Assembly (NCBI RefSeq): GCF_900130015.1
Contig: NZ_FQXS01000011.1
Location: 62,001 to 126,000 of the forward strand
DNA length: 64,000 nt
Source of the DNA: Desulfofustis glycolicus DSM 9705
GTDB taxonomy: Bacteria; Desulfobacterota; Desulfobulbia; Desulfobulbales; Desulfocapsaceae
Reading direction: 5' to 3'
The notes below the pieces were generated by a model. That model ran no database searches, was not told the DNA's origin, and was given only the letters and a program-made list of their open reading frames with translations. Below, piece after piece: positions 46,270-55,291 of this stretch. The position numbers were made by a program, and so were the translations under genes. Every line of letters begins with the position of its first letter. Positions within the stretch are counted from its first letter, which is position 1.

Positions 46270-46787
46270 GAATCAGTTCGGGCAGATGGTTTTTAAATGA
46301 AGCAAGTATATGCACATTCCTGAGCTGCACATTTGACTGGTTGATGACTCAATTTGCCGGTTTATTTTGCAGATATTCAATTCCCGGAGCCTTTTGCAAA
46401 ACCTAGATTTTTGCTCAAAGTCAAGGTATGCGAAAAATTTTACCACAGGCATATAAACGATATCCCGAGGATAAAATTTTGAGCATACCGCAGAGTTTGA
46501 GCGAAAAGATTGTTTTGCAAATGGCTCGCTGGTAAAACCATTGTCGTACTGTCTATCAATGTTTAAGATGGCTTGCACTTTGCGTACCATTTTTTGAAAA
46601 ATAATTTATGATCGTTTCCGCCCCATCATCTCAAAATAAAGGGGGGTCTTCTTTTTTTAAGAAATTGTTAAAATTGGCCGATTAATTGCAAAACATTTAC
46701 CGTGGACAAGAACGGCGCTCAGGATATAATCACTGTGCGTACCAGCTAATTGAAGGCATTACTACCTTATGAAGAAGAAGTATAGAT
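46270..46787. other. AT-rich intergenic region with MITE-like element
   Basis: 518 bp between two divergent PilZ genes. It contains the fourth palindromic element (46387-46527), which accounts for a spurious minus-strand frame, and an AT-rich tail that should carry the promoter of the gene at 46788. I see no RNA gene or terminator with a T-run. Confidence 0.6.
46387..46527. mobile_element. 141-bp palindromic MITE-like element, divergent copy 4
   Basis: GAGCCTTTTGCAAAACC at the left and its inverted partner GAGCCATTTGCAAAAC at the right pair over about 45 bp. The core (ATTTTACCACAGGCATATAA, CGATATCCCGAGGATAAAAT) matches that of the 143-bp copies, while the ends differ. Confidence 0.75.
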
Positions 46788-47138
46788 ATGATTACACATA
46801 CTTCGCAGACAGATTTGCGTCGTTATCAACGATACGAAATCGATAACGTCGTTGTCGTAACGCCGGAGGGGGTGTGTCAACTTGGCGACATCAGCCAAGG
46901 TGGCCTTTCATTTAAGTGCCTGTATTTGCAAAATCTTCCAGAGACGTACCAGATCGACATTCTCAACACCTCCGGAACTCACCTCGAAAATCTTTCCATC
47001 GAAAAAGTCTGGGAATCTCGTGAAAAAAAGACGAATGTAGCCGATATCTTTGCTCAAAGAGTAGGAGTCCGATTTAAAGGACTTTCCTCTGAACAGGAAT
47101 CGAACTTACGCCACATAATTGATCACATTCAAATGTAG
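46788..47138 (+). CDS. PilZ domain c-di-GMP receptor (116 aa)
   Basis: RRYQR (residues 11-15) is the RxxxR motif and GDISQGGLSF the DxSxGG motif of PilZ, both intact. QRVGVRFKGLSSEQESNLRHII is the usual end of the fold. Probably a stand-alone receptor responding to the nearby diguanylate cyclase. No signal peptide or membrane segment. Confidence 0.85.
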   Translation: MITHTSQTDLRRYQRYEIDNVVVVTPEGVCQLGDISQGGLSFKCLYLQNLPETYQIDILNTSGTHLENLSIEKVWESREKKTNVADIFAQRVGVRFKGLSSEQESNLRHIIDHIQM

Positions 47139-47319
47139 ACTTGATAACCATACAAAATATCTTTGGTTTCTTGTTATTACAAAACAGTGAGCAATCTGAT
47201 AGTTAGGCGATATACCCCGGTCAATATCGCTTTGAAACGGTACGAGCACGGAAGATATTTCCTGATATCCGGAATGTTATTTAAGTAATCAGGAAAAAAG
47301 GTGGACACCCAGCGGTAAA

Positions 47320-47643
47320 TCAGCGAGCTAATCGGTAAACAGCAAGCAGAGCTGCAAGCCGGCCATTTTTTTCCAGCAGGTTTTCCAGAAAGCGAATCCC
47401 CAGTCCATTGGCGGCACAGCGCACTACCTCACCGGCGGTTGTCAATTGTTCGCGCTCCAAACCGGCGCCGGCGGTTATCGTGATCTGGCACTTCGTTCCT
47501 ACTGGAACATCATCGTCAAATGGAAAAAAGCAACCACCTTCACTGATGTCAGCAACAAGACCGGAATGACATGCCTCCACTTGATAAAACGACAAGGTTG
47601 CCGGAATATTCACAGTAATGCGTGCAAATTGACGTCGTTCCAT
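47320..47643 (-). CDS. PilZ domain protein (107 aa)
   Basis: ERRQFARITVNIPA holds RxxxR and VADISEGGCFF the DxSxGG motif. The strand NGLGIRFLENL and a C-terminal helix complete the fold. It starts 11 bp after the stop of the hybrid kinase and may be the last gene of that operon, giving the two kinases a c-di-GMP-linked partner. Confidence 0.85.
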   Translation of the reverse strand: MERRQFARITVNIPATLSFYQVEACHSGLVADISEGGCFFPFDDDVPVGTKCQITITAGAGLEREQLTTAGEVVRCAANGLGIRFLENLLEKNGRLAALLAVYRLAR

Positions 47644-47653
47644 AACGGTGTGA

Positions 47654-49579
47654 TCAATTCGAGGAAGGCGATTCGATCGTGGCGCGCAAGGCGCGACTGA
47701 TTACGTCGAAAGTAACCGGCTTTTCAAGTGCCATCGCGATACCAAGATCTTGTGCTCTCATAATTTCCACATGATCGGAATACCCGGTAACGATAATCGC
47801 CTTCTGATCCGGCCGTATTTTCAAGATCTGCTCATAGGTCTGTCGTCCATTCAAGCCGTCGCCCATGTTCATATCAAGTATCACAACATCTGCTGGTTGG
47901 AGATTTAAGAAATCAAGCGCTTTTTCACCCGAATTAACCGCATGGGTGCGGTAGCCGAGAATCTTCAGCATCTCGCCCATCACCATGTTTTGTTCATGGC
48001 TGTCATCAACAAGCAGAATCAACTCGTCTTTGCCCATCGCATACGGCACCCGATCCATCGCGGTTGCTCCGGTTTCCCGGGAAGCGGCACAAGCGGGCAG
48101 GAATATCTCGAAAATAGCGCCCGGCTCGCCATTCTTCACATCCACCCAGCCCTTATGATCCTGAACGATATTCCAGACAATAGTCAATCCCAGTCCGGTA
48201 CCGCTTTTCTCAGTTTTCTTGGTTGAATAGAACGGATCGAAAATCCGTTCCAGCGTACCATCCGGGATACCCGGTCCGCTGTCTGTGACGGTCAACTTGA
48301 CGTATTTACCGGGTTTAAGCACCACCTCACCATTGGCAATCTCACGGGAAAGCGTACAGTTTTTGGTAGTCAGGTGAACCGCCCCGGTACCGCTGATCGC
48401 CTCCAATGCGTTGCCGATCAGATTGAGCAGTAATTTGTTGATATGCGGGGGAGAGCATTCTATTCGATGCAGGTTCTGCTGCAAGCGGGTAAAGATTTGT
48501 ACTTCCGGGAACCGAGCCAGTCTTTCATTGTGTTCGATCGAATCGAGATGACTGATGATAATCTCATTGAGATTGGCCGGTTCTGTCTTGCGGCTCCCGC
48601 CACGCGCGATCGACACCAGGTCGCTGACCACCGCCGCGGCCCGCTTGCCTGCCTCCTGGATCTTTTTGATCTCCCGATAATAGCGATCGGACTCCTTCAT
48701 TTGACACAACAGCAATTCAGGATAGCTGACCACCGCGGTCAGTATGTTATTGAGATCGTGAGCCACCGACCCGGCCATCATACCGAGCGCTTTGAATTTG
48801 CCGGCCATGGCAAGTTTTTTGTGCAAATCGATATTTTCCTGCTCCATCTTGACCCGCTCTGACATATCCCGCACAATCAGGACATGGGCGCTGCGGCCGG
48901 CATAATCAACGGTGCGGGCCTTGACTTCAAGCGGCAACTCCGTGCCGTTCCGATGCCGGCCGACCGTCTGAATAATCCCGGAGTCCTCCCCGAGCAGCAG
49001 CGGCTTGAGTCGCTTGATTTCATTTTTACTGATGATCTTATCTAAAAACCGGTCACCGTTGAATTCATCACCATAATAGCCGAACATTCGGAAAAACTGT
49101 TTGTTGCCCTCCAGCAGACAACCGTCGGCATGAAAAACGATGCCCTCCCAGGCCACATCGGCCAAGGCCTGACAACGATCTAAACTTGATTTGAGTTCCC
49201 GCTGCAGCCGGCTGTGATCGATAGCGCGATCGAGTGTGCGAAGCAAAGTCTCATGGTTGATCGGTTTATTGAGAAAATCGTAGGCACCGAGCCGCAGCGC
49301 CTGAACAGCTGTTTCCGCGGTATTTATCCCGGTCAGCATGACACTGGTGGTCATCGGGTACGTTTTTCTGATGTGCCGGGCCACATCCAGACCGGAAATA
49401 TCGGGCAGACCGACATCGAGCAGGGCGACATCATACTCCCCCTGGCTCAGCAGCTCGATAGCCTGCTGACCACTGTAAGCCGGAGCGCAGGCATAACCGT
49501 AATGAGTGAGGATGTGCTGTAAGCTTTCGATGAAACGATGCTCGTCATCAACCAGCAGGATGTGGGTGTCTCCAGTCAT
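47654..49579 (-). CDS. Hybrid histidine kinase: REC-PAS-HisKA-HATPase-REC
   Basis: 641 residues. The N-terminal receiver has its phospho-Asp in LLDVGLPDISGLD. A PAS domain (about 140-250) leads to an H-box GSVAHDLNNILTAVVSYPELL, then the ATPase N-box (LLLNLIGNALEAIS), DSGPGIP and GTGLGLTIV. A C-terminal receiver holds VVILDMNMGDGLNG. No transmembrane segment, so it is cytosolic. Its ATG overlaps the stop of the HDOD kinase gene, and the two probably form one phosphorelay. Confidence 0.93.
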   Translation of the reverse strand: MTGDTHILLVDDEHRFIESLQHILTHYGYACAPAYSGQQAIELLSQGEYDVALLDVGLPDISGLDVARHIRKTYPMTTSVMLTGINTAETAVQALRLGAYDFLNKPINHETLLRTLDRAIDHSRLQRELKSSLDRCQALADVAWEGIVFHADGCLLEGNKQFFRMFGYYGDEFNGDRFLDKIISKNEIKRLKPLLLGEDSGIIQTVGRHRNGTELPLEVKARTVDYAGRSAHVLIVRDMSERVKMEQENIDLHKKLAMAGKFKALGMMAGSVAHDLNNILTAVVSYPELLLCQMKESDRYYREIKKIQEAGKRAAAVVSDLVSIARGGSRKTEPANLNEIIISHLDSIEHNERLARFPEVQIFTRLQQNLHRIECSPPHINKLLLNLIGNALEAISGTGAVHLTTKNCTLSREIANGEVVLKPGKYVKLTVTDSGPGIPDGTLERIFDPFYSTKKTEKSGTGLGLTIVWNIVQDHKGWVDVKNGEPGAIFEIFLPACAASRETGATAMDRVPYAMGKDELILLVDDSHEQNMVMGEMLKILGYRTHAVNSGEKALDFLNLQPADVVILDMNMGDGLNGRQTYEQILKIRPDQKAIIVTGYSDHVEIMRAQDLGIAMALEKPVTFDVISRALRATIESPSSN

Positions 49580-51819
49580 CGCAATTCGTCCGTTGCGCGT
49601 TCCGGAACCGATGGCAGATGAATGGTAAACCTGGTCCCGGAGGTCGAGCCTCCACTGCAGGTAATATCTCCGCCTAAATCCGTGACCGCTTTGTAAACTA
49701 TGGAAAGGCCCAGGCCGGAGTGACCGGTGCCTTTGGTGGTAAAAAACGGCTGGAATAAATTTTCACGAACGTTTTGAGGAAGCCCCGGACCATTATCATC
49801 GATAATCAACTCAACACCAGGCGTATCGCCTTCGTCGCCGCCCTGCCGCAAGAGCTTGGTGCGTATCTCGACCCGTCCTCCGTCAACCAGGGCCTCACCA
49901 CTGTTTTTGAGCAGATTGATAACGATTTGTTTAATCGCCGATGGTGAGGTTCGGATATTGACGAGCGACTGATCTGGCACAAACGTGAGGACCTTGTCTT
50001 CAGAGGAAAAGATCGTCGTTTTGACCAGGCGCACGATATCGGCAACCACCTCGTTGACATTCACCTCTTCGTAATCAACAAATGTTTCCCGAGAAAAAAA
50101 ACCAAGGCGACTCACCATCGTCGAAATTCTGCTGATCTCTTCACCGATAATGTCCAGATCGCCACTCACCTCCGCCGCATCCGGCAGTTTCAATTTTAGC
50201 GAGGTCAAATAATTACTGATAATACCGAGAGGATTATTGACTTCGTGGGCAAACTTGCGGGCCGTCATGGAAATGGCGGCCAACCGCTCAGCCTCGATCT
50301 CTTCGGCCTTGCTCTTCTTCATCCGGTCGATCGACAGACTCAGCCCCGCCTGCCGGGCAATCGTGCGGATCAGTTTGCGGTCCTCAATAGACAGGAAACA
50401 CAAGCCCTTTGGCAAACCAAGCACCACGACGCCCACCGGCTGATCCACGGTCCCCAACGGTATACACAGCGCTGCCTGACACTGCATGAGCAGCAAAATC
50501 TGGTGATCGGACGGCTGGAGACCATGCTCACCCTGATGAATCGAGGTCTCAGACTGATCCCGGTAGGATGCGACAATCATACTGGAACTTCGCTGGACCG
50601 CCAAAACCAACCCTTCACTGGCATCATGGAGCGTACTGTTCTCGGAGGCTCGCCCAACGAGCAGCACATTATCGCGGTCAGGCAGAAAAAACAGGACCTT
50701 GTCGATATCAAACAAGACGTTCAGGCACTGTTCAAAAGAGGCGATAATTTCAGTGCTTTCACCGCACCTGCTCAACGTTTCCAGAAATCCGGAAAGCAAG
50801 GAAACGCTCTTGACCCGGCCGAGCAACTCCTGTTCCGCATCGGAAAGTTCGGTGGCGGGACGGTCTCCTTCGAGACCGTCCTCACGCACCTCCCCCCCGA
50901 TCGCCGCCATCTGGGCGGTTTCGAGTTGTTCTGTCTGATTCTGACGCGCCTTACGTTTTCTCTGCCCAGGAGGCTTCAGCCGAACCTCAAACCCCTCTGC
51001 GATAGCGAGGATCTCTTCAGTTGCGCCATCGACAATCTTCTGAAGCGCTTCAGGGGAAAATGACAAGAGCCGCTCGGCAATTTCGGCAACCTGATCCACG
51101 CCACTACGGCTCTTACTCAGTACATTTGCCAGGTAGACAATCTTGATGAGCGGAAAACTTTCTCCAATGTGCTCAATCGAATCGTGATGACACCTGATCG
51201 ACTCGGCCATCAGAGAGTTGATTTTCCACTCCCCGACCAGCCAATACCCTGCCTCACAGTGATTAACGCCGATCAACTGGTTTTCGGCCCAGATCTTGTT
51301 GTTTTCATCCTGCGTATCGAGCAGGATCGCCTCGTGCTCTTTCGGGAAGGTCGACACCAGCACCAGTCGCCCCACATCGTGCAACAGGCCGGCAAGATAC
51401 GCTTCGTCCTGACTGGCAAAACCGGTCTTGACGGCAATGCGCCTGGCCAGTGTTGCACAAAGCAATGAGTGCCACCAGAAGTCATTGAGATTGAAATGCT
51501 TGATCTTGCTGAATCGCCCCCGGTCAAACACCTGATGAATCGATGTGGCAACGGCAAGATTTCTGATGCTGTTGGCACCGAGATAGACTACCGCCGGTTC
51601 TATACCGGTAAAACGACGCGGCACCGAATAATAGGCGGAGTTAACCAGCTGCAAGACCTTAAACGTCAGCACCGGATCTTTACTGATCAATGAGGCGATG
51701 TACGAGAGCGACGCTCCTTCACTGTTGCAGGCATCAAGGAGTTTGACAAGTATTTCCGGAAGTGTCGGCAGATTGCCTGACAACTTGATTTTCTCAAAGA
51801 CTTTTTCTTTATCGACCAT
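49576..51819 (-). CDS. HDOD - GAF - histidine kinase
   Basis: 747 residues from the ATG at 51819. An HDOD domain (about 10-210, GNLPTLPEILVKLLDACNSEG, DPVLTFKVLQLVNSAYYSV) is followed by a GAF-like domain (360-510), then the H-box KFAHEVNNPLGIISNYL, N-box INLLKNSGEALV, DNGPGLP and GHSGLGLSIVY. The kinase lacks membrane helices. HDOD and GAF suggest sensing of a cytosolic ligand or protein. First gene of a two-kinase operon. Confidence 0.92.
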   Translation of the reverse strand: MVDKEKVFEKIKLSGNLPTLPEILVKLLDACNSEGASLSYIASLISKDPVLTFKVLQLVNSAYYSVPRRFTGIEPAVVYLGANSIRNLAVATSIHQVFDRGRFSKIKHFNLNDFWWHSLLCATLARRIAVKTGFASQDEAYLAGLLHDVGRLVLVSTFPKEHEAILLDTQDENNKIWAENQLIGVNHCEAGYWLVGEWKINSLMAESIRCHHDSIEHIGESFPLIKIVYLANVLSKSRSGVDQVAEIAERLLSFSPEALQKIVDGATEEILAIAEGFEVRLKPPGQRKRKARQNQTEQLETAQMAAIGGEVREDGLEGDRPATELSDAEQELLGRVKSVSLLSGFLETLSRCGESTEIIASFEQCLNVLFDIDKVLFFLPDRDNVLLVGRASENSTLHDASEGLVLAVQRSSSMIVASYRDQSETSIHQGEHGLQPSDHQILLLMQCQAALCIPLGTVDQPVGVVVLGLPKGLCFLSIEDRKLIRTIARQAGLSLSIDRMKKSKAEEIEAERLAAISMTARKFAHEVNNPLGIISNYLTSLKLKLPDAAEVSGDLDIIGEEISRISTMVSRLGFFSRETFVDYEEVNVNEVVADIVRLVKTTIFSSEDKVLTFVPDQSLVNIRTSPSAIKQIVINLLKNSGEALVDGGRVEIRTKLLRQGGDEGDTPGVELIIDDNGPGLPQNVRENLFQPFFTTKGTGHSGLGLSIVYKAVTDLGGDITCSGGSTSGTRFTIHLPSVPERATDELR

Positions 51820-53129
51820 CGCCTGGTTGCCGTACGCTCGCCAAGAAAAGCGGCGGTTTACCCCGACACAGTTTGCAAACCCCCGCACCCCGCATTAACA
51901 CCCCCAATTGCAATGCAGTCTAACTCCTCTTACATACCATCCTCAATGATATTATCAAGGAGATTCAATGATTCAGTGCAATTTAAAAATAAAAATTACT
52001 ACCACATTTATCACATTTACCATGCAAACTGAAAATGACGCTTCGAGCAAGAACGACTCTGTTTCACCATAAAGGGCAAACGGAGATGTCGTATTCACTA
52101 TAGTCTGCACGCTTTTATTCGTACCGGCTGCGCTGAAAAATTCAGAATTCCCTTCTGCACCAAAAAAATTGCCGACTATGTTTCGTAGAGAGAGGGCGTG
52201 TTTCCGAGCCCACAGTGCGTGCGTTTTAATGCACCCACAGAGCAAAAATACCATTTTCCCGGGTAATCGAGCAAAACCTCGTCAACTGTCGGTTATTTGT
52301 TGACACCCGTAGGAAAAGATTAACGATTTGTTCTCTGCCAGGTCAAACAGTGTGCCGTTGAAAATGACGAGACAGCAGAATATCATATTATTGTATTTAT
52401 TTTAATTGGTTATCTGTCATCAACAAAAAATGAAAGGCTGTTTGTTGACAGGCGGACCAGCAGCAAAAGAGCGCGGAATCCAGCCTTATCAGCTCCACCT
52501 GAAACGCACAACCGAGAAACAGCATACCGTTTTGTGAAAAAATCAATCGACCACCATTGAAGGCACTCCATCCTGTCAACAATACCTGATTTTTGACAGC
52601 AGTGTTGTCAACAATTCCCCTCAATAAATGTCTGTTGACAGAGCACACGAAACTCTTTCTGAAATAAGTACGTCTTTAGATAGCTGTTATTATGTATATA
52701 ATAGTAGTTTTGTCACCATTCCATAGTAATATTGACAATGCGTTGCACGAAGCAGGCTCACGCACGAGTTCCGAAAACATTTCATGATATATCTCAAGTC
52801 AGTCAGTTCATCATTTATCAGGACAGGAAATATCGCCAGGACCTGTCACCTATCGAAATGTTTGTTGACACACCTCCAATGAAAGCGTTGCGTCTGCACT
52901 ACTTCCCACATCACGGTTTTATTTCGCGCCTTTTTCATGCCTGAATGCTCTTGTTGCTTGAGATAATCCATGGATTTCTTTATCCTAACCAATACGATAG
53001 TACACTACCAAAGAGGTGCGGGCCGACAAACCATGTCGCTCCCCTGGAAACAAGCGCAGAGGGTCACCCCTGACTATGTGAAGCACACGATTTTTCTTCA
53101 ATCAAGAAGTACAAACAAGGCGGAAGAAC
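51820..53129. other. 1.3-kb gene-poor AT-rich region with TGTTGACA boxes
   Basis: Between the HDOD kinase and nadE. Short open frames exist (for example 52397-52648 minus and 52732-52944 plus), but they lack ribosome sites and recognisable sequence. The core TGTTGACA occurs six times between 52296 and 52870, four on the plus and two on the minus strand. The stretch is visibly richer in A+T than its neighbours. Confidence 0.6.
52296..52870. repeat. Cluster of six TGTTGACA boxes
   Basis: Boxes at 52296-52305, 52441-52450 and 52861-52870 read TTTGTTGACA; 52631-52640 reads TCTGTTGACA; 52574-52583 and 52606-52615 read ATTGTTGACA on the minus strand. An 8-mer is expected about once per 32 kb counting both strands. 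Spacing is irregular (about 23-220 bp), more like scattered operators than tight iterons. Confidence 0.7.
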
Positions 53130-54119
53130 ATGACACATCGACAATCCATAGAGGAAACTCTCGTCCTTAACCCCGATCAGGAAATTGACAGAATCTCCCA
53201 GCGCCTGGTGGAACTGCTGCGGGTTATGAAGCGCAAGGGACTGGTCATCGGCATTTCAGGTGGGATCGACAGCAGCGTCACCTTGGCTCTGGCAGTCAAG
53301 GCGCTCGGTCGAGAGCGCGTCCTGGCCCTGCAGATGCCGGAGCGACACTCCGCCGAAGAAACCTTGTACCTGAGCAATATGCTCGCCGACACATTTGCCG
53401 TAGAGCGGATCCACGAAGATATCTCAAAAACACTGGAAGCGGTCAAATTCTACAAGCGTTATGAGGAAGCAGTGCGTCAGGTCATCCCTGAGTACACCAG
53501 CACCTGGAAATCAAAAATCGTTATTCCAAGTGTCGTTGACAATCCGGGCTACACCGTCTTCTCCATAATCGCCGAGAACCCGGCAGGGGAAACGATCAAA
53601 AAGCGGCTCCCGCTTCAGGCCTATCTTGGCATTGTCGCCGCAACCAACTTCAAGCAGCGGATCCGCAAGATGTTCGAGTACTATCATGCCGACTGCCTCA
53701 ACTTTGCAGTAGCCGGTACCCCAAATCGCCTGGAATACGATCAAGGATTTTTCGTCAAGTTGGGCGACGGCGCCGCCGACATCAAACCCATCGCCCACCT
53801 CTACAAGACCCAGGTCTATCAACTCGCCGAATATCTCGGCGTCCCAGAAGAAATCCGTCGCCGGCCGCCGACCACCGACACCTACTCACTGCCCCAGGGC
53901 CAGGACGAATTTTATTTCAGCCTTGCCCATGACAAGATGGACATCTGCCTCTATGCCAAGAATCACGACATACCGGCCGCAGACGTCGCCCGGGAGATCG
54001 GTCTGAGTGAAGAACAAGTGGAAAGAGTCTTCAAGGACATAGACACGAAACGATCAACAACCAGTTACCTGCACATGTCTCCGCAACTGATCACCGATAT
54101 CGACGAAATAGCGCATTGA
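53130..54119 (+). CDS. nadE: NAD synthase-like ATP pyrophosphatase
   Basis: 329 residues. The PP-loop is GISGGIDSSVTLALAV (about 42-57). GTPNRLEYDQGFFVKLGDGAADIKPI and PPTTDTYSLPQGQDEFYF are conserved in ammonia-dependent NadE. No glutaminase domain is attached, so ammonia is the likely donor. It could be the cell's NAD synthase or a paralogue used in the nearby polysaccharide/PEP-CTERM cluster. The ATG follows AAGGCGGAAG. A terminator-like hairpin lies 80 bp after the stop. Confidence 0.85.
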   Translation: MTHRQSIEETLVLNPDQEIDRISQRLVELLRVMKRKGLVIGISGGIDSSVTLALAVKALGRERVLALQMPERHSAEETLYLSNMLADTFAVERIHEDISKTLEAVKFYKRYEEAVRQVIPEYTSTWKSKIVIPSVVDNPGYTVFSIIAENPAGETIKKRLPLQAYLGIVAATNFKQRIRKMFEYYHADCLNFAVAGTPNRLEYDQGFFVKLGDGAADIKPIAHLYKTQVYQLAEYLGVPEEIRRRPPTTDTYSLPQGQDEFYFSLAHDKMDICLYAKNHDIPAADVAREIGLSEEQVERVFKDIDTKRSTTSYLHMSPQLITDIDEIAH

Positions 54120-54193
54120 TTTGCGCAGCCTATGATAGAGCTCAGGGATAAAGTGAAACAGGTATCTGTGGCAAGATTTTGATTAATACAATA

Positions 54194-54234
54194 AAAAGAG
54201 GCGGTAGCGACAGATCATTTGTCGTTACCGCCTC
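54194..54234 (-). terminator. Strong terminator of the PEP-CTERM gene
   Basis: GAGGCGGTAACGACA pairs with TGTCGCTACCGCCTC (one mismatch) on the minus strand and is followed by TTTTTATT. It lies between nadE and the PEP-CTERM stop, 34 bp past the latter. Confidence 0.85.
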
Positions 54235-54267
54235 AAACGTCGGCAAGTATTCAACCTCTCTACGAGC

Positions 54268-54993
54268 TTATTTTCTCACCCGCCTCTTGGCTACGCCAGC
54301 CAAGCCGATGAGTCCAGCACCAAAAAGAAGCATCGTCGCCGGTTCGGGAACCGGGGCAGCGACCAGTTGGCTCTGTGCATAGCCACCATTCAATTCAAGG
54401 TTCAAAACCTTAACATTGTCGCTGTAGGCAAATATGTAATCCTTATCATTAAATTTGTCCTTGAGATATGTGGTAAAAATATTATTTGCAGTTGCTGTGG
54501 CTAGTGAAGTGATCTCACCCTCCATAAACCAGATGAGTCGTTGCAAATCATTCGCATTTGTATCGGGCGATATGGCATTGACACGGGAGAAAGAGTAGTC
54601 ACCAAACAGATAATTGTACATCAACCATTTAGTTGCTTGAGAAACCTCGTCCCGCCACTCGCCTTCTTCAAGAACCGCGCCGCTGGAGACAGTACCTCCT
54701 CCTTTGGCCGCATAATCGTCAACTCCGACAATTGTATAGCTCGTACCAAGGGTGATATACTCATTTTTTTCGAGGCAGAAACTGATGAAACTTTCATTTA
54801 ATTTTTCGCCATCATAAATATCGACAAGGAATTCGCCACCATATAACGGAGAACCACCGCCGTAAGTTTCAGGGTTATCCGAATAACTCAAAACAGCTTC
54901 TTGTCCGGCAATGGGCAGTGCAAACGAGGAACCGGCAAACAAACTAAAAACGATGCCAACGACAGCGGGCACTACACATTTCAAGATCTTCAT
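54268..54993 (-). CDS. PEP-CTERM sorting-signal protein 1
   Basis: 241 residues from the ATG at 54993, behind GGAGG. A signal peptide (1-25, ending SSFALPIAG) and a C-terminal tripartite signal VPEPATMLLFGAGLIGLAG-VAKRRVRK identify an exosortase substrate. The body is acidic with YGGGSPLYGGEFLVDIYDG and one Cys. It would be exported, cut by exosortase and held on the surface or in the biofilm matrix. A sigma-54 element lies upstream. Confidence 0.9.
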   Translation of the reverse strand: MKILKCVVPAVVGIVFSLFAGSSFALPIAGQEAVLSYSDNPETYGGGSPLYGGEFLVDIYDGEKLNESFISFCLEKNEYITLGTSYTIVGVDDYAAKGGGTVSSGAVLEEGEWRDEVSQATKWLMYNYLFGDYSFSRVNAISPDTNANDLQRLIWFMEGEITSLATATANNIFTTYLKDKFNDKDYIFAYSDNVKVLNLELNGGYAQSQLVAAPVPEPATMLLFGAGLIGLAGVAKRRVRK

Positions 54994-55061
54994 CACGGCC
55001 TCCACCTGCTAGTGCACAAGTGACGTAATGCCCCCCACTACGCCCCCTTTCAGTTAGGTAA

Positions 55062-55076
55062 GCAATAGCCATGCCA
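55062..55076 (-). promoter_or_regulatory. Sigma-54 (-24/-12) promoter of PEP-CTERM gene 1
   Basis: On the minus strand TGGCATG-GCTA-TTGC differs at one base from TGGCACG-N4-TTGC and keeps GG and GC exactly 10 nt apart. The predicted start is about 55050, a 57-nt leader before the ATG at 54993. Confidence 0.7.
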
Positions 55077-55291
55077 GACAATGCGAACAGAACCTATTAC
55101 CTCCACGGCTCAACAGTGTCGCGAAAAACAGACAATTGTCAAACTCCGCCTGGCAAATTCACAGCCTCTAACAACGATCAATTTTCCGGAAAAACGAACC
55201 GATTATCGAAAAAGCGGAAAAACCACCGCCATCTTCAGTACAGCCTCATGCCGTCTGGAAATATCTTTTATACATCTGGAAATACAACAGT

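Noticed and set aside
23191-46527. CRISPR array from recurring palindromes
   Set aside because: The repeats are 8-40 kb apart and 143 bp long; no short repeat-spacer arrays or cas genes are present.
46273-46590. 105-aa minus-strand open frame
   Set aside because: It lies over the fourth palindromic element and has no ribosome site or family features.
52397-52944. Two short frames (52397-52648 minus, 52732-52944 plus) in the gene-poor region
   Set aside because: No ribosome sites, no similarity recognised, and they contain the TGTTGACA boxes.
53130-54119. NadE-like gene as a tRNA-modifying or other N-type ATP pyrophosphatase
   Set aside because: Conserved NadE segments (GTPNRLEYDQGFFVKLGDG, PPTTDTY) fit NAD synthase better.
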